Below are positions 1-10,584 of a stretch of DNA of 64,000 nucleotides, piece by piece. Source of the DNA: Aegilops tauschii subsp. strangulata (Eukaryota; Streptophyta; Magnoliopsida; Poales; Poaceae); NCBI RefSeq assembly GCF_002575655.3, contig NC_053037.3, positions 49,054,242 to 49,118,241 of the forward strand. The letters are read 5' to 3'. The translations under genes and the position numbers were made by a program. Below the pieces are notes generated by a model. The model did no database searches. It worked only from the letters and a program-made list of their open reading frames with translations, and was not told where the DNA came from. Numbering within the stretch: the first letter of the stretch is position 1; each line of letters starts with the position of its first letter.

Positions 1-869
1 ACAACATACATCTCATCAAAATATCGAACGAATACCAAATTTACATGACTACTTATAGCAATACATCTCCCATGTCCTCAGGAACAAAGGTAACTAATCA
101 CAAATCATATTCATGTTCATAATCAGAGGGGTATTAATATGCATAAAGGATCTGAACATACGATCTTCCACCAAATAAACCAACTAGCATCAACTACAAC
201 GAGTAATCAACACTACTAGCAACCCAGAGGTACCAATCTGAGGTTTTGAGACAAAGATCGGATACAAGAGATGAACTAGGGTTTGAGAGGAGATGGTGCT
301 GGTGAAGATGTTGATGGAGATTGACCCCCTCCCGCTGAGAGGATCGATGGTGATGATTTCCCCCTCCCGGAGGGATGTTTCCCCGGCAGAACAGCTCCGC
401 CGGAGCCCTAGATTGGTTCTGCCCAGGTTCCGCCTCGAGACGGCGGCGCTTCGTCCCGAAAGCTTCCTCTGATTTTTTCCAGGGCGAAAAACTTCATGTA
501 GCAAAAGATGGGCATCAGAGGCCTGCCAGGTGGCCCACGAGGCAGGAGGGCACGCCCAGGGGGGTTGGGCGCGCCCTCCACCCTCGTGGACAGGGTGTGG
601 CCCCCCTCTGGTTGATTCTTTCGCCATTATTTTTTATTAATTCCAAAAAGTGCCTTCGTGAAGTTTCAGGACTTTTGGAGTTGTGCAGAAGAGGTCTCTA
701 ATAGTTGCTCCTTTTCCAGCTCAGAATTCCGGCTGCCGGCATTCTCCCTCTTTGTGTAAACCTTGTAAAATAAGATAGAATAGGGATAAGTATTGCGACA
801 TAATGTGTAATAACAGCCCATAATGCAATAAATATCGATATAAAAACATGATGCAAAATGGACGTATCA
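1..869 (-). mobile_element. First 869 bp of an LTR (gypsy-type), inserted in a LINE and cut by the window edge
   Basis: Read on the minus strand, the LTR starts at 869 with TGATACGTCC, the same TGATACGTC start as the gypsy A LTRs further right, and contains the GC-rich 'CACGAGGGTGGAGGGCGCGC' type of block (569-590) also seen in those LTRs. LINE RNase H coding sequence stops exactly at this point. The other end lies outside the window, so neither a target duplication nor solo versus complete status can be tested. Open frames inside it (190-627 and others) have no recognisable domain. Family name not asserted. Confidence 0.75.
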
Positions 870-3800
870 ATCACATGCATGTAATTCTCCTGACAAGCCA
901 ACAGAGCTGCCCGGCGGAGAGCCAGCGCTTCAGCCAGTTCCGGGGAAGAGACTCCAGGTAAAGGTTCAGTGGCCGCCGCCACACACTGGCCGGTGTGGTC
1001 CTGCACCACAACACCCGACGCCGACGAGTTCTGCTCCAAGGCGACTGCGACATCTGAAGATAGAAGCAGTGTACCTTGAGGAGGAGACCACCCAAAGCTA
1101 GAAGCCAGTGTCACGTGAGAAGCCGCAAGTCCAGGTTTGAAGAGGTGCTGTAAGATCATCTCCATGTAAGCCCGCGCCCTCGCTGCTGTGCGTTTCGGAG
1201 GAGGAGCCTCAGGCTCATTCCGGGCAGAATTCCTGGCTTCCCAGATGTGCCACACAGCAACCGTTATGATGGATATGTCTCGATCGGAGCCTCGCGCTAG
1301 CAAGTCGAACAACCACTGCTTGGGAGAGCTGAAAGATGAACTGCACAATCTGATCCCAAAAGCAGACTTGATCTCATCCCAAACTGCCCAGGCATGAACA
1401 AAAAACAGTAGCGCATGTTCGATGCTTTCCGGACGACCACAGAAAAAGCAGTCTGTCCTCGGCGGGATCTGACGCCGCTGCATTTGTTCACCCGAAGGCA
1501 GGCAGTCGCGAGCCAGCGTCCAGAGCACAATTTTCATCTTGTTTGGAGCCTGAACATTCCACAATTTCTTCCACATTCTTTCCTCCAATGGCCAACTCGA
1601 GGATTGTCCCCTGCCGTTTACATTACAGTCAGACAAGAAACGACTCGTCCTGGCCATGTTATAGGCCGAACGGACAGTATACTCTCCAAACTTGGTGAAA
1701 GGCCACCGAGCAAAATCCGGCCCTCCCTCCCAGTTGATATGAATTCTGAGGATATCATTTGCCACCTCATCAGGGAAGAAGGCTCTCACAGTTTCCTCGT
1801 TCCAGCATTCATTTTCCTCATCAAACAAACAACGAACAGTAGCCGAAGCAGGGATTGGAGCCACGGGCTGCAGTAATGCCGGAGGAGTAGAAGGGATCCA
1901 GTGATCATTGAGTATATGGGTGCTCCTTCCATCCCCAAGCCCCCATTGCACTCCCTGTTTAAGCAGTTCATGACCATGGAGAATGGCCTGCCAAGTGGCA
2001 GAGGCCGAGCGGGGAGCAGATGCATTCCAAAAGTCACTGGAAGGAAAATACCTCCCTTTTAAGACCTGCGCACACAGCGATCCTGGTTCAGTCAGGAGAC
2101 GCCATCCCTGTTTACTGAGCATCGCCTGGTTAAAGAGCGCCAAATCCCCGAAACCCATGCCTCCGAGCGATTTTGGTGTGGACAGCCAGTCCCAGGAGCG
2201 CCAATGCATCTTCTTACCATCCTCACGACCCCACCATCGATCAGACACAATCTGCCGGAACTTCTCGCATATCGCAACCGGCAAGCGAAAACAACTTGAG
2301 ATGAATGTGGGAATCGCTTGAGTCTTGGATTTTAGTAAAGTCTCAGTCCCTGCCCTGGACATAGGCTGGTCCGACCAGCCAAAGATATTCGGCCACGCTT
2401 TATCCGTCAGAAACTTGAAAGTTCTTGTAGGAGAGCTGCCCACCTCCGTTGGCATACCCAAGTAAGAGCCATGAAACGTCTCATTGCTTATACCCAACTG
2501 ATTTTTCACACGATCCTTGACCTCAGCAGGACAGTGATTACCAAAGAACACCGCAGACTTGTCTCTATTGATTGCTTGCCCCGAACCCGCATAATATGAA
2601 CTGAGCGTCGCCTCCAAAGATGCCACACTCTGAGGATCACTCTTAGCAAAGAAAATGCTATCATCCGCGAACAGGAGGTGTGAGATAGGCGGGCCATGAC
2701 GACCGTTTCGAATCCCATGTAGCTCGCCACAAGCCTCCTTTTGGAATATCAGACTAGATAGACCTTCGGTGCATAAGAGAAAGAGATAAGGGCTGATCGG
2801 GGCCCCTTGCCGAATACCACGAGATGGAATCACCGATTGTGTAAGCTCCCCATTCACTCTGACCGCATACCAAACATTAGTCACACATCGCATAACAGTT
2901 TCAATCCAGGAAGAAGCAAAACCCAGCTTAGTCAAGCACCGATGGAGATAGCTCCATTCCACACGATCATAGGCCTTCATCATGTCGATCTTGAGTGCAA
3001 AGAAAGGTTTCTTCACTCGTTGTTTCCTGATAGTGTGTAGGCATTCATACGCAATCAGAGTATTATCCGTGATCAACCTACCGGGGACAAAAGCACTCTG
3101 AGTCTCAGACACCACCACAGGCAAAATGGCCTTCAACCGGTTAGCTAAGACTTTGGATGCGATTTTATAGAGCACAGAGCAAAGGCTGATAGGACGGAAG
3201 TTCTTCAAGTGTTTGGGCTTGACAGTCTTCGGAATCAGAACGATGACCGAATCACAAAAACCTTCCGGAATCGGACTCCCTTCCAAGAAACCACGAACCG
3301 CCTGACAGATGTCGTCCCCCAAGAAGTTCCAATGTGTCTGGTAAAAGAGAGCAGGAAACCCGTCAGGACCGGGGGCCTTGGTTGGTCCCATCTGAAACAA
3401 CGCCGTCTTGATTTCATCATTAGAATAAGGCTTGCACAGATCAGCATTCATCTCACTACACACCTTGTTTGGAATAGCTTGTAAAACCTCATCAGCAGCC
3501 GGGCGTGGTTCCGACGTGAAGAGGTCTTCATAGTAGGACTGCACCATACCCTTGATCTGCCCTTGAGAGTTGCAAGCTGAACCATCCTCCCGGAGAAGCG
3601 AGTGGATCATGTTAGTTCTCCGTCTAGCCGACGCTCTGGCCTGGAAGAACTTAGTATTACAATCTCCTGACTTTAGCCAATCCACCCGTGAGCGTTGCTG
3701 TTCCATAATTTCCTCCCGTTCAAACAGCTCGCATAGTTGACTCTCAATGTGCCTTTCCTCTGATAAAGATGTTGGGGAAGGTGGAGAAGCCCTAATAGAA

Positions 3801-3976
3801 GCCAGACGGCGCTCCATCTTTTCAATGTTCTTGCGAATGGAGCCAAAAATTTCCTTGCTCCAGGAAGACAGAGAGCCAGCCACATTTTTCAAATTTTCCC
3901 ATGTCGAGCTCAAAGAAGAAAGGCCATCTCTACCAGCAGACCACGCTTGCTCGAGGGTCTCTTTATAATCAGCCGC
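870..3976 (-). pseudogene. LINE ORF2 part 2: reverse transcriptase, zf-RVT, partial RNase H
   Basis: In frame with the endonuclease after the TGA. An N-terminal linker is followed by RT blocks including FRPISLCSVLYKI, GIRQGAPISPYLF and the catalytic LLFADDSIFF. Next comes a zf-RVT region with CFFCGRPES...H, then the start of an RNase H (SSDVAVALEQ..., ALALRRAALLACQE). RNase H stops at 870, where the LTR begins. The open frame runs on to 698 only by reading through LTR sequence, so its last roughly 57 codons are not LINE. It cannot make a working ORF2 protein. Confidence 0.92.
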
Positions 3977-4741
3977 TCACAGCCACATCGCTTCGAATCT
4001 AAAACCTTGATGTACCGGTGCCAAGCGGCGCTGTTGGGAAACACGATCCAGATAAATCAGAATTGGGTAATGATCAGAAGTAGTGGCAATGACATTCTCC
4101 ACACCACAATCTTTAAAAAGACTGGTGAAGGCACTGTTAGCCACTGCATGGTCCAACCGACATCTGACATTGCTGTTGGGGTCTTGCTTATTGCACCAAG
4201 TGAATTTCGGACCCGAGTAACCCAAATCAGATAACCCACAATCCATCAAACAATCCCGAAACGCAGCCATCTGTGAGTCCAGCCGGTCCCTAGGACCACA
4301 GTGTTCATCCTGAATAAGAACTTCATTAAAGTCACCACAACAAATCCAAGGACCCGTCGAGGAAGGTTGCATGCGTCGAAGGAGTTCCCAAAAGTGAACT
4401 CTATCCTCTCTCCTTGGTTCCCCATAGACAAAAGAAGCCCGCCAAGGTGCACCCTCATCCAGCTGGACCTTGACATCAATACACCGCTTGTTGGCAGCCC
4501 TAACCGTCACTACCGCCGTATGTGTCCAGAAGAGAGCGAGGCCACCACTGAGCCCCTCGTTGCTGACAGCAAAACAGCCCGAATAACCCAAAGACCACAA
4601 GAAATTTCTAACTCTCGAATCCCTCCTCTTTGTCTCTGAAAGAAAGAGGAGGGAGGGTCGGTAGAGCTTCACAAGCCAGCGAAGCTCGCCAACTGTCGAG
4701 TCCGACCCCAGGCCTCGACGGTTCCAGCAGATGATACTCAT
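3977..4741 (-). pseudogene. LINE ORF2 part 1: endonuclease (EEP fold)
   Basis: 254 codons from ATG 4741. Endonuclease/exonuclease/phosphatase signatures appear in order: N-R-R-G-L-G near residue 7, LSETK near 34, GDFNE near 136, and SDHYPI near 223. This nuclease nicks the target DNA to prime reverse transcription. The frame ends at TGA 3977-3979 and continues in the same frame into the RT part, so a single nonsense codon (compatible with CGA to TGA decay) splits ORF2. Confidence 0.9.
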
Positions 4742-4936
4742 TGCGTCTGGCGGAGCTGCCTCGCAGCCGCCGCCGGATCCACCGATCGAGGGTCTGATGT
4801 ACGTTGTTTCTTGCTGGACTCCGTATCAGTGACCCGCTCCACACCAGAAGCAGTAGGCAGAGGATCTGAAGTCAAGACTAGGGCTAGAGCATTGGCATCA
4901 GCCAGTTCTTGATCCTGGGCCGAAACTGACGGAATG
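4738..4936 (-). pseudogene. LINE ORF1 (gag-like), C-terminal remnant
   Basis: An open stretch of about 65 codons on the minus strand ends ...AAAARQLRQTQ-stop, with its TGA overlapping the ATG of ORF2. It is low-complexity and charged, as ORF1 tails are. The RNA-binding and zinc-knuckle parts would lie further 5' and are absent. Identification rests mostly on position and on the ATGA overlap. Confidence 0.55.
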
Positions 4937-6350
4937 GTTGAGAGGCCGAAACGGATCTTTTTGCTTCATTCTGTTTTGCCTTGCAATGCACAAAGAAGGT
5001 GCTGCACTATCTGTAAAACTAGGTGATTTCCCCACGCGATGCCGGTGGATTTTAAAGATTAATTTTGAATATATTTTTTGTATGAATGAAATGACTTGAA
5101 TCAAAAGCTGTTGCTTTCAGAAGTAATTGTGTGTGAACAAAAAGTATGCATGTACAATGCACCATTAGGAATTGAACAATTAAATTGGGGAATGCATGTG
5201 CTGTAAAATAGTTTTAGTGGATGACGATATGGCACATTTGGTGACGTGGAGGGCTGCATTTTTGAGAGAATTAGCTTTAGTGGGATCAACGATGTAGGTA
5301 TTATATGACCCGCAAAAAAAAACTATTTAGTTATAGATACAAATTCTGGAACCAAAGTGTCTACAATGTTACTACGAGCACAGTTTTTCTGTAGGCTGTC
5401 TCTGTGCGTTTTTGTAAGTACTGTTTCGAACTGTTGTGCTAGGTTCTGATGCCTGATGGAATGCATGCATGGGCAGCACTGCAGGTGTGGTGAGTAAGCG
5501 GTACCTCCGGCTGTGGGGACTTGCAGCCGGAGCCCGGAGGGAGGGTGCTCGGCGAAAAAGCTTCGGAGAGAGACAGTGTGATGGAACCGATCGATGCCGG
5601 GTTGCCGATTCAACCGGAGTGTCCTGTCCCTTAAAGCAGCCTTCCTCGCCTCTGCTCGTCGTCGACGCAACCAACCAAGAGTTGCCAACCGCTGGGCGCG
5701 GGTGCGGGTGCGAGCTAGCGCCACTAGCACTCCAGCAGACGATCGATCGTGTCGCACGTATCGCGTCAACTGTGCTCTGACACTGTTCGCGGCCTTTCCT
5801 TCTTCTGCCGTGCCTTTGCTTGTCGCCGGACTGTCGGTCGCCCGGCTGCAGTGATCACCCTGACCTGAGCGTGCATGCGTGAGACACACGGCGGGGGGAG
5901 GATTCATCGGAGATCGGAGACGACGGGTTGGTCCGAGGTCGAGCGCTGGCCTGGCCGGTGAGGCGCCGGGCGCGGGCAGAGGCGGCTGCGCCAGCCCTGC
6001 CGGCCGGCGAAGCGCGGCAGCGTGCATCATGGGTGCCGGGCGGACGCGCTGGGCACTGTGGAGAGCGCGCACTGATTGCGCCTTTTTGTCCACGCTCCCG
6101 TCTCGTGTCAAATCAGGGTCGCTCGCGCGATCGATCGTCCACGGTTCCCCCGTGCCGTCCCCTCATCCCGGTTCGTTGGCCGTCCCGCTCCCGCCCGTCC
6201 ATCCATCATTGCCCATGGATCATTACGCCGCACGCACCACCCAAGCTAGCCATACTCGTACCGTATCATCCTACACGCCACGCCATTGTCTGCCTGCCTA
6301 CACGCGCGCACCCCTCCAGGCTCCAGCTCCAGGGACGACGCCGGTCGCCA
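4937..6350. other. Intergenic sequence upstream of the CLE gene, no gene recognised
   Basis: 4937-5400 is ordinary AT-rich sequence with nothing I recognise. From about 5500 it becomes GC-rich, typical of grass proximal promoters. Long antisense frames here (for example 5323-6111 minus) are arginine- and proline-rich products of base composition with no domain, and I treat them as spurious. No convincing TATA box was found. Confidence 0.5.
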
Positions 6351-6518
6351 CTCTACTTCGACCTCTCTCCTACCGCCGCCTCCCTTTCTTCCACCCATCC
6401 CGTCAAACGCAGCCTCACCACCGTTATCTCCTCTTCGCCTCCTCCTCCCCTGTCCCGTCCATCACTCGTTCCTTCCTAGCTAGCAGCTAGCCACCTTTTC
6501 CCAGGTGAACCAGGAGGC
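6351..6518 (+). promoter_or_regulatory. Pyrimidine-rich leader, probable 5' UTR of the CLE gene
   Basis: A C/T-rich run with repeated CTCC, CTTC and TCC blocks directly precedes the CLE start codon, as in many grass 5' UTRs. The last bases before the ATG are GGAGGC. The transcription start is not determinable from sequence. Confidence 0.35.
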
Positions 6519-6815
6519 ATGGGCGGCGGCGTCGTCAGGTGCTGCGTCAAGATCCTCGCGCTGCTCTCGCTCGTCCCGCTGGCGCTCAGGGCCGGCTCCC
6601 TCCTCGGCCACGTCGTCGCGCCGCCGCCCTCGTCGGCACGGCCAGCAGCCGCCGCCAGGAGCGCGAGCGTCGTCGCCGGCTCGGCGCACGTCAAGACGTC
6701 GGAGGGCGCTGCTCTGGCCGCCGCGAGGAACCGGAATGGCGCCGGTGTAGGCGGGTTCGGCGACGACAAGAGGATGGCGCCGTCCGGGTCCAACCCGCTG
6801 CACAACCTACGATGA
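6519..6815 (+). CDS. CLE-family secreted signalling peptide precursor
   Basis: 98-residue single-exon prepropeptide. Residues 1-25 form a secretory signal (KILALLSLVPLALRA) with likely cleavage near residue 25. A variable alanine/arginine-rich middle follows, then the CLE dodecapeptide RMAPSGSNPLHN at residues 85-96, preceded by GDDK and followed by only LR before the stop. Layout and length fit the CLE (CLAVATA3/ESR) family, whose processed peptides act outside the cell on leucine-rich-repeat receptor kinases to control meristem or vascular cell fate. Pro4, Gly6, Pro9 and the terminal HN are present. Position 3 is Ala rather than the common Val, and position 7 is Ser rather than Pro, so the residue arabinosylated as hydroxyproline in CLV3-type peptides is missing. 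The ATG at 6519 is the only start that places the signal peptide at the N-terminus. It converges with the COX5C gene. Which CLE member it is cannot be told here. Confidence 0.88.
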   Translation: MGGGVVRCCVKILALLSLVPLALRAGSLLGHVVAPPPSSARPAAAARSASVVAGSAHVKTSEGAALAAARNRNGAGVGGFGDDKRMAPSGSNPLHNLR

Positions 6816-7754
6816 GCCGTCGCCGTTCCTGCTCGCCGTCGCCGATGCATGTATGAATTCGACGATGTTCTCTGCTCTCCTCTGCTATTGCCTCAGTGGC
6901 AGCTTCTTCGTATGATTGATTACAGGCGATAATGTATACTACAATAATATACTAGTACTATATACGTATCGATTCTTCAGCTTGCATGTTTCCCGTACAT
7001 ACCGCACAAAAGACTTATCGTCTGTTAAGTTCAGGAGACCGTATTGGTGCCTGAATGAATTGTTCCTGCCTTTGTTCGCAACTCTGAAGCTGTCGAAAAT
7101 TTCCTTCTCATTTCCTACAAGGAGCCAAAATGTTGCCAAAAAATAACCAGAACTCTGTATTCTCTTGTTCTTCAAACAAGAAGTGCTCATTTCTCGCGAC
7201 TAACCGAGTTCGATCTCCTCTCTACTCTCACGATGGGTACTGCTCAGCCATCGATTCCATGCATTGTCACACCACACGTTATCGTGTGCAAGGAACAAAT
7301 CAATTGCTTTAGTTTCTCTTCATAAAATGAGCACGCTACCATAAGCCTGTATACGATTACCATAAGCAATTTCACGATACCTCAATAGTAGTACATGCTA
7401 GGAACAAACTAATCGAGCTGTAAATCAAGATCACACTGGCCATGATCAGCTGAGTGACACAACAGTTAGTCTAAGTGTTTCCCTTTCTGCTGTTGTCTCT
7501 TGTGGTGAGAAGAAACGGAATGAAAGCCAATGATATCAGCGAGGAAACATCCGAAGACCCTGACTGACATTCTCCATGCCTGTCCTACCTCACAATCATG
7601 GTGTCTTAGAATCAGCCATCGTCGACCCCCTGCCGAAAGTGCGCCGCAAGCAATCCAAATACTCCAACCAAAGGAAAACAGAAACACCCAACACTAATTG
7701 TGTCACAAGCGAACACTAATTCTGCAGCCTCTACTGATGAATGACACGCATCAG
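6816..7754. other. Intergenic sequence between converging genes
   Basis: Holds the presumed 3' UTR of the CLE gene at the left and of COX5C at the right. I see no further gene, RNA or repeat. Short frames here look random. Confidence 0.5.
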
Positions 7755-7760
7755 TTTATT
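7755..7760 (-). terminator. AATAAA polyadenylation signal candidate for COX5C
   Basis: AATAAA on the minus strand, about 200 bases past the COX5C stop codon, a plausible distance for a plant 3' UTR. Support is the motif and its position only. Confidence 0.35.
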
Positions 7761-7962
7761 CTCTTCGATCGGCAACGAGACAAAGGCAGGCAGCAGAGCT
7801 GCAGTGCAGTACACATTACAGAGTGACACGAGGAAGAAAAGAACAGAGCTGAGCTAGCTAGCTAGCTAAACAAAACAAGCCAAACCGCTGCTGTCCTACT
7901 GATCTGTGGAAGCACGGGCTGAAAACACCTCTCCTAGTAGGTAGGTGAAACTATGGATGCGG

Positions 7963-8208
7963 CTAATCCTTGGCTCCGGCCGGCTCGTCGACGACGACTG
8001 TGATCCTGCCCTCGTCGAGCAGGGCGTAGAACTCGCGGGTGCGGCGCTGGTTGCTCCAGTGGTGCAGCTTCCACAGGTACCCCGCGAAGAGCCCCAGGCT
8101 CATCCCGTACACGATCTCCTTCACCACGCTCGGCGGCCGCCGACCCTTCATTCTCGCCCCCGCCGCCGACGCCGCCTGCGTCGCCACCTTGTGCGCCGTC
8201 GTCGACAT
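7963..8208 (-). CDS. COX5C: Cytochrome c oxidase subunit 5C (COX5C)
   Basis: 81 residues from ATG 8208. The core PPSVVKEIVYGMSLGLFAGY-LWKLHHWSNQRRTREFYALL-DEGRITVVVD is the plant COX5C pattern: one transmembrane segment (about residues 33-48), then a conserved W-K-x-H-H-W, R-T-R-x-F-Y and a hydrophobic V-V-V-D tail. COX5C is a small nuclear-encoded subunit of mitochondrial respiratory complex IV in the inner membrane. Family members are usually 60-65 residues. Here about 17 extra residues sit between the HKVA start motif and the core (alanine-rich, then ARMKGRRP), so the N-terminus is longer than typical. An open frame extends upstream to 8220 only through a GTG, so ATG 8208 is preferred. Plant COX5C genes often have a 5'-UTR intron, which I could not locate with confidence. 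The gene looks intact. Confidence 0.88.
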   Translation of the reverse strand: MSTTAHKVATQAASAAGARMKGRRPPSVVKEIVYGMSLGLFAGYLWKLHHWSNQRRTREFYALLDEGRITVVVDEPAGAKD

Positions 8209-8470
8209 GGCAGATGGCACCTACCTCCCTCTTCTCGTGCGTAGCCGCTTTGGAGCAAAGTGTCAGAGTAAGATGCTTTTGACGAAGAGGAACCGAGCGC
8301 GGCAGCCCTGCGGTGGACGGGTGGAGGCGCCGTGTCGGCCGAGGTGGCGGGCGCGTGGCGAGCTCGCGCCACGCGTGCGTTGCGCTCTCCCAAGCGGCGC
8401 CGTCACAAGACCTCCTCGACAGCGCCTTAAGCGCCACTTGGAGCAAGCGGCGCCCACGCAGGCGCCTTCA

Positions 8471-8482
8471 TGGGCCGGCCCA
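8471..8482. promoter_or_regulatory. TGGGCC/GGCCCA palindrome (site II-like) upstream of COX5C
   Basis: TGGGCCGGCCCA, a perfect 12-bp palindrome holding two TGGGCY 'site II' motifs, which TCP factors bind and which are common in promoters of plant nuclear respiratory-chain genes. It lies about 260 bases upstream of the COX5C ATG. A second copy is at 9193-9204 and a partial one (TGGGCCGGCC) at 9309. Because the copies lie in arms of a probable repeat element, they may be part of that element rather than ancestral promoter sites. Confidence 0.4.
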
Positions 8483-8559
8483 TTATAAGATCGCTCCCTC
8501 GCTTCGTTTCCTTTTAGCTTCTGTTCGTTCGCTCGATCAACTCAGCCTCCGGTTCTTGA

Positions 8560-8960
8560 ATTCAGAAATACAGAAATTTGTAAAAAGTTCATTGATTCAG
8601 AAAAGTGAAAAATTTAAAAACAGTTCATCGAGTAGGAAAAAATGTCATCAAATTTGAAAAAGTTCATTGAGTTTAAAAATAGTTCACGAATTTGAAAAAA
8701 TATTTCATGAAGTTTGAAAAAAGTTTGATTTGAAAAAAGTTCATCGAAATTCAAAAACGTTCATCGAATAAAAGTTCACCGAATTTGAAAAAAGTTCATC
8801 AAAGTTGAAAAAAGTTCATTAAATTTTAAAAAAAGTTCATCGAGTTTACGAATTAGAAAGTTCACAAAAAAATTCATTGAATTTTAAAAAACGTTCATCG
8901 AGTTTTCATCGATTTTGAATAAAAAGTTCACGAATTGGAAAAAAGTTCACTGTGTTTTTT
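8560..8960. repeat. Degenerate short tandem array, 'AAAAGTTCATCGAATTTG' type
   Basis: About twenty irregular copies of a 16-24 bp unit built from GTTCATCGAA and TTTGAAAAA, with variable A-tracts. No coding capacity. Such arrays are common inside Triticeae DNA elements, and this one fills the interior of the inverted-repeat element. Confidence 0.75.
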
Positions 8961-9265
8961 AAATCGTGCATTTAGGAAAACGAAAGGAAAAAGGAATAAG
9001 AAAAAGAAAACGTGGAAATAAAAAATTAAAGAAAAAGAAAAGTAGATACAATAAAAGAAAAAGGATCTCACGAATCAAAGCAACGTAGTTGCGAAGTTGG
9101 CTAGCGCAGCTAAGCTAAAAGGCAGAGGGCGGGAGTTCGAGTGTCACCTGCGGCAGTTTTTTGCCGTTCTGAAACAGAATAATATGGATAAATGGGCCGG
9201 CCCATCGCGCAGGGATAGGTATGCGCCCGTTTGCGAAAACACCTAATTCGGGCGCTTAAGGCGCC

Positions 9266-10584
9266 GAATAGGGTTTGGCTCCTCCTAGTCCGCGCGCAGG
9301 GCTTTAAATGGGCCGGCCAAGGAAACGGTTCAAGCTTCAACTAATTTTCTCCTCCTTGTCTAAAAAAAACTACTCCTCCATGTCTAACAAAAAATAATTT
9401 ACTCCTCCTTTTTATTCTAGTTTATTAAAGGGTGGCGCTACGCGTCGGCCGGCGGATGTGTTAGAACCATCCGCCACATCGAGCTCCATTGGATCAGCAC
9501 GCTAACGGTCGTCAGATGTAACAACTGCGTCCGACTGACCCCTATTTACTTCCCACAATAACGTCTCTGTTTCAGAAACAGACCCCCTGTCCACCGGCCC
9601 GACACGCCGCCCCCAACCATTGCAAAATCAACTGCCGCCGGTGGGCGGGGACAAGTAATCCTTCTAGGGCGCCTCTCCGCAGCATCATGGCGCACCATAT
9701 CGCGCGGCAGATGATTGGATCCGACGCAGATCAACCTCGCCAAGGGGCCTTGCTTCAAGAACAACCGCGGCAACCCTTCCCAGCTCCGACCGCCGCCGGG
9801 AGGGGCTTCCGCCGTGAGCCGGAGTCTCATCCTGGTTCACAACCCCCTCCCCCCTCCCATGATGTTTCCTGAAGCTCCTTCAAACACATCGCATTAGGGG
9901 AGTTGGGTGAGTTCCTGTCTCTGAAAACTGAACACGTGTGCGTCGCTGAAACACATGAAACCCTATGTACCAAAAAAGAGGTAGAATTCATTTTGTTTCA
10001 TGTGTGTGGTGCAAACAAGGCAAACCCCCCCCCCCCCCCCCCTCGTCTGCTTCTTGTGTCTCTAAAACATGCTCCCCTCTATTTTTTAGTTGCATTATCC
10101 CATGATTGTTACTTGATGTTTATCAACCTATTTGATGAAAATAAAACACTCATGTTACAAATGCCTCTGATACCATTTTTATTGTGTATGCTTATGCGAG
10201 AAAAAGCCACAGTGAGTGAAAATATGTGTCTAATGTAGCTGATTTCAGGCATAAAAAGCTGCCTGTTAATTGACCCGGATTGCAATTTTTCTCGCATTTT
10301 CGTTTTTTCACTCAAACTCAAGGGAGAAACTTTGCTTCTTATCTTTTTTTTAAGATTGACGAATCAAATGATATTTCTGTTCTAATTTCTGCCGCTTCTT
10401 CTCCCTCTGAATCAAACTTTTTTTTGCCATAATGTGTCGAAACATGACAGAAAATCTGTTGATAGATATATCTGTGTACCTGAATTTCTGAAACAACATA
10501 AAGAACTGTTTGATTCCATGTAGAGGAAAAATGACTGTTGCACAACACCTCTCTATTTATACAAATCATGTGCCTCATTTGTAG
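9266..10584. other. Non-coding stretch with a poly-C run; possible 5' part of the FAR1-type pseudogene
   Basis: GC-rich at 9430-9870, then AT-rich. Holds a third TGGGCCGGCC (9309-9318), a short imperfect palindrome GTCTCTGTTTC/AGAAACAGAC near 9563-9583, and a poly-C run of about 19 at 10025-10043. Open frames at 9546-9897 have no recognised domain. A plausible 3' splice site (TTTGTAG) ends at 10584, so part of this may be the upstream intron or exon of the FAR1-like remnant. Confidence 0.4.

Larger units (their letters stand above)
870..4936 (-). mobile_element. 5'-truncated L1-clade LINE (non-LTR retrotransposon)
   Basis: The minus strand carries the end of ORF1, then ORF2 with an endonuclease, reverse transcriptase, zinc-finger (zf-RVT) and part of an RNase H, the order of plant L1 LINEs. 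The ORF1 stop and ORF2 start overlap as ATGA (4741-4738). Similarity to ORF1 ends near 4936, consistent with the usual 5' truncation during LINE insertion. The 3' end, poly(A) and target duplications are lost because an LTR was inserted at 869. The copy is inactive. Confidence 0.9.
8422..9265. mobile_element. Possible non-autonomous DNA element with imperfect terminal inverted repeats
   Basis: The left end at 8422 reads GCGCCTTAAGCGCC and the right end, read inverted from 9265, reads GGCGCCTTAAGCGCC. Further in, both arms carry the 12-bp palindrome TGGGCCGGCCCA followed by ATT (8471-8485 and, inverted, 9190-9204). The inside is a degenerate AT-rich array without coding capacity. I could not define a target duplication, so the superfamily is unknown and the element call is an inference from the paired arms. 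Confidence 0.5.

Noticed and set aside
5323..6490. Long overlapping frames on both strands rich in Arg, Pro and Ala
   Set aside because: GC-rich promoter sequence gives long frames by composition. No domain is present, frames overlap in both directions, and none has gene-like neighbours.
6476..6856. Alternative frames over the CLE gene (both strands)
   Set aside because: They are shadows of the CLE frame, which alone has a signal peptide and a CLE motif.
9085..9165. tRNA-like A/B box spacing (GTTGGCTAGCGCAG ... GAGTTCGAGTG), possible SINE
   Set aside because: Box B is imperfect, no cloverleaf could be drawn, and it lies inside the inverted-repeat element. Too weak to call.
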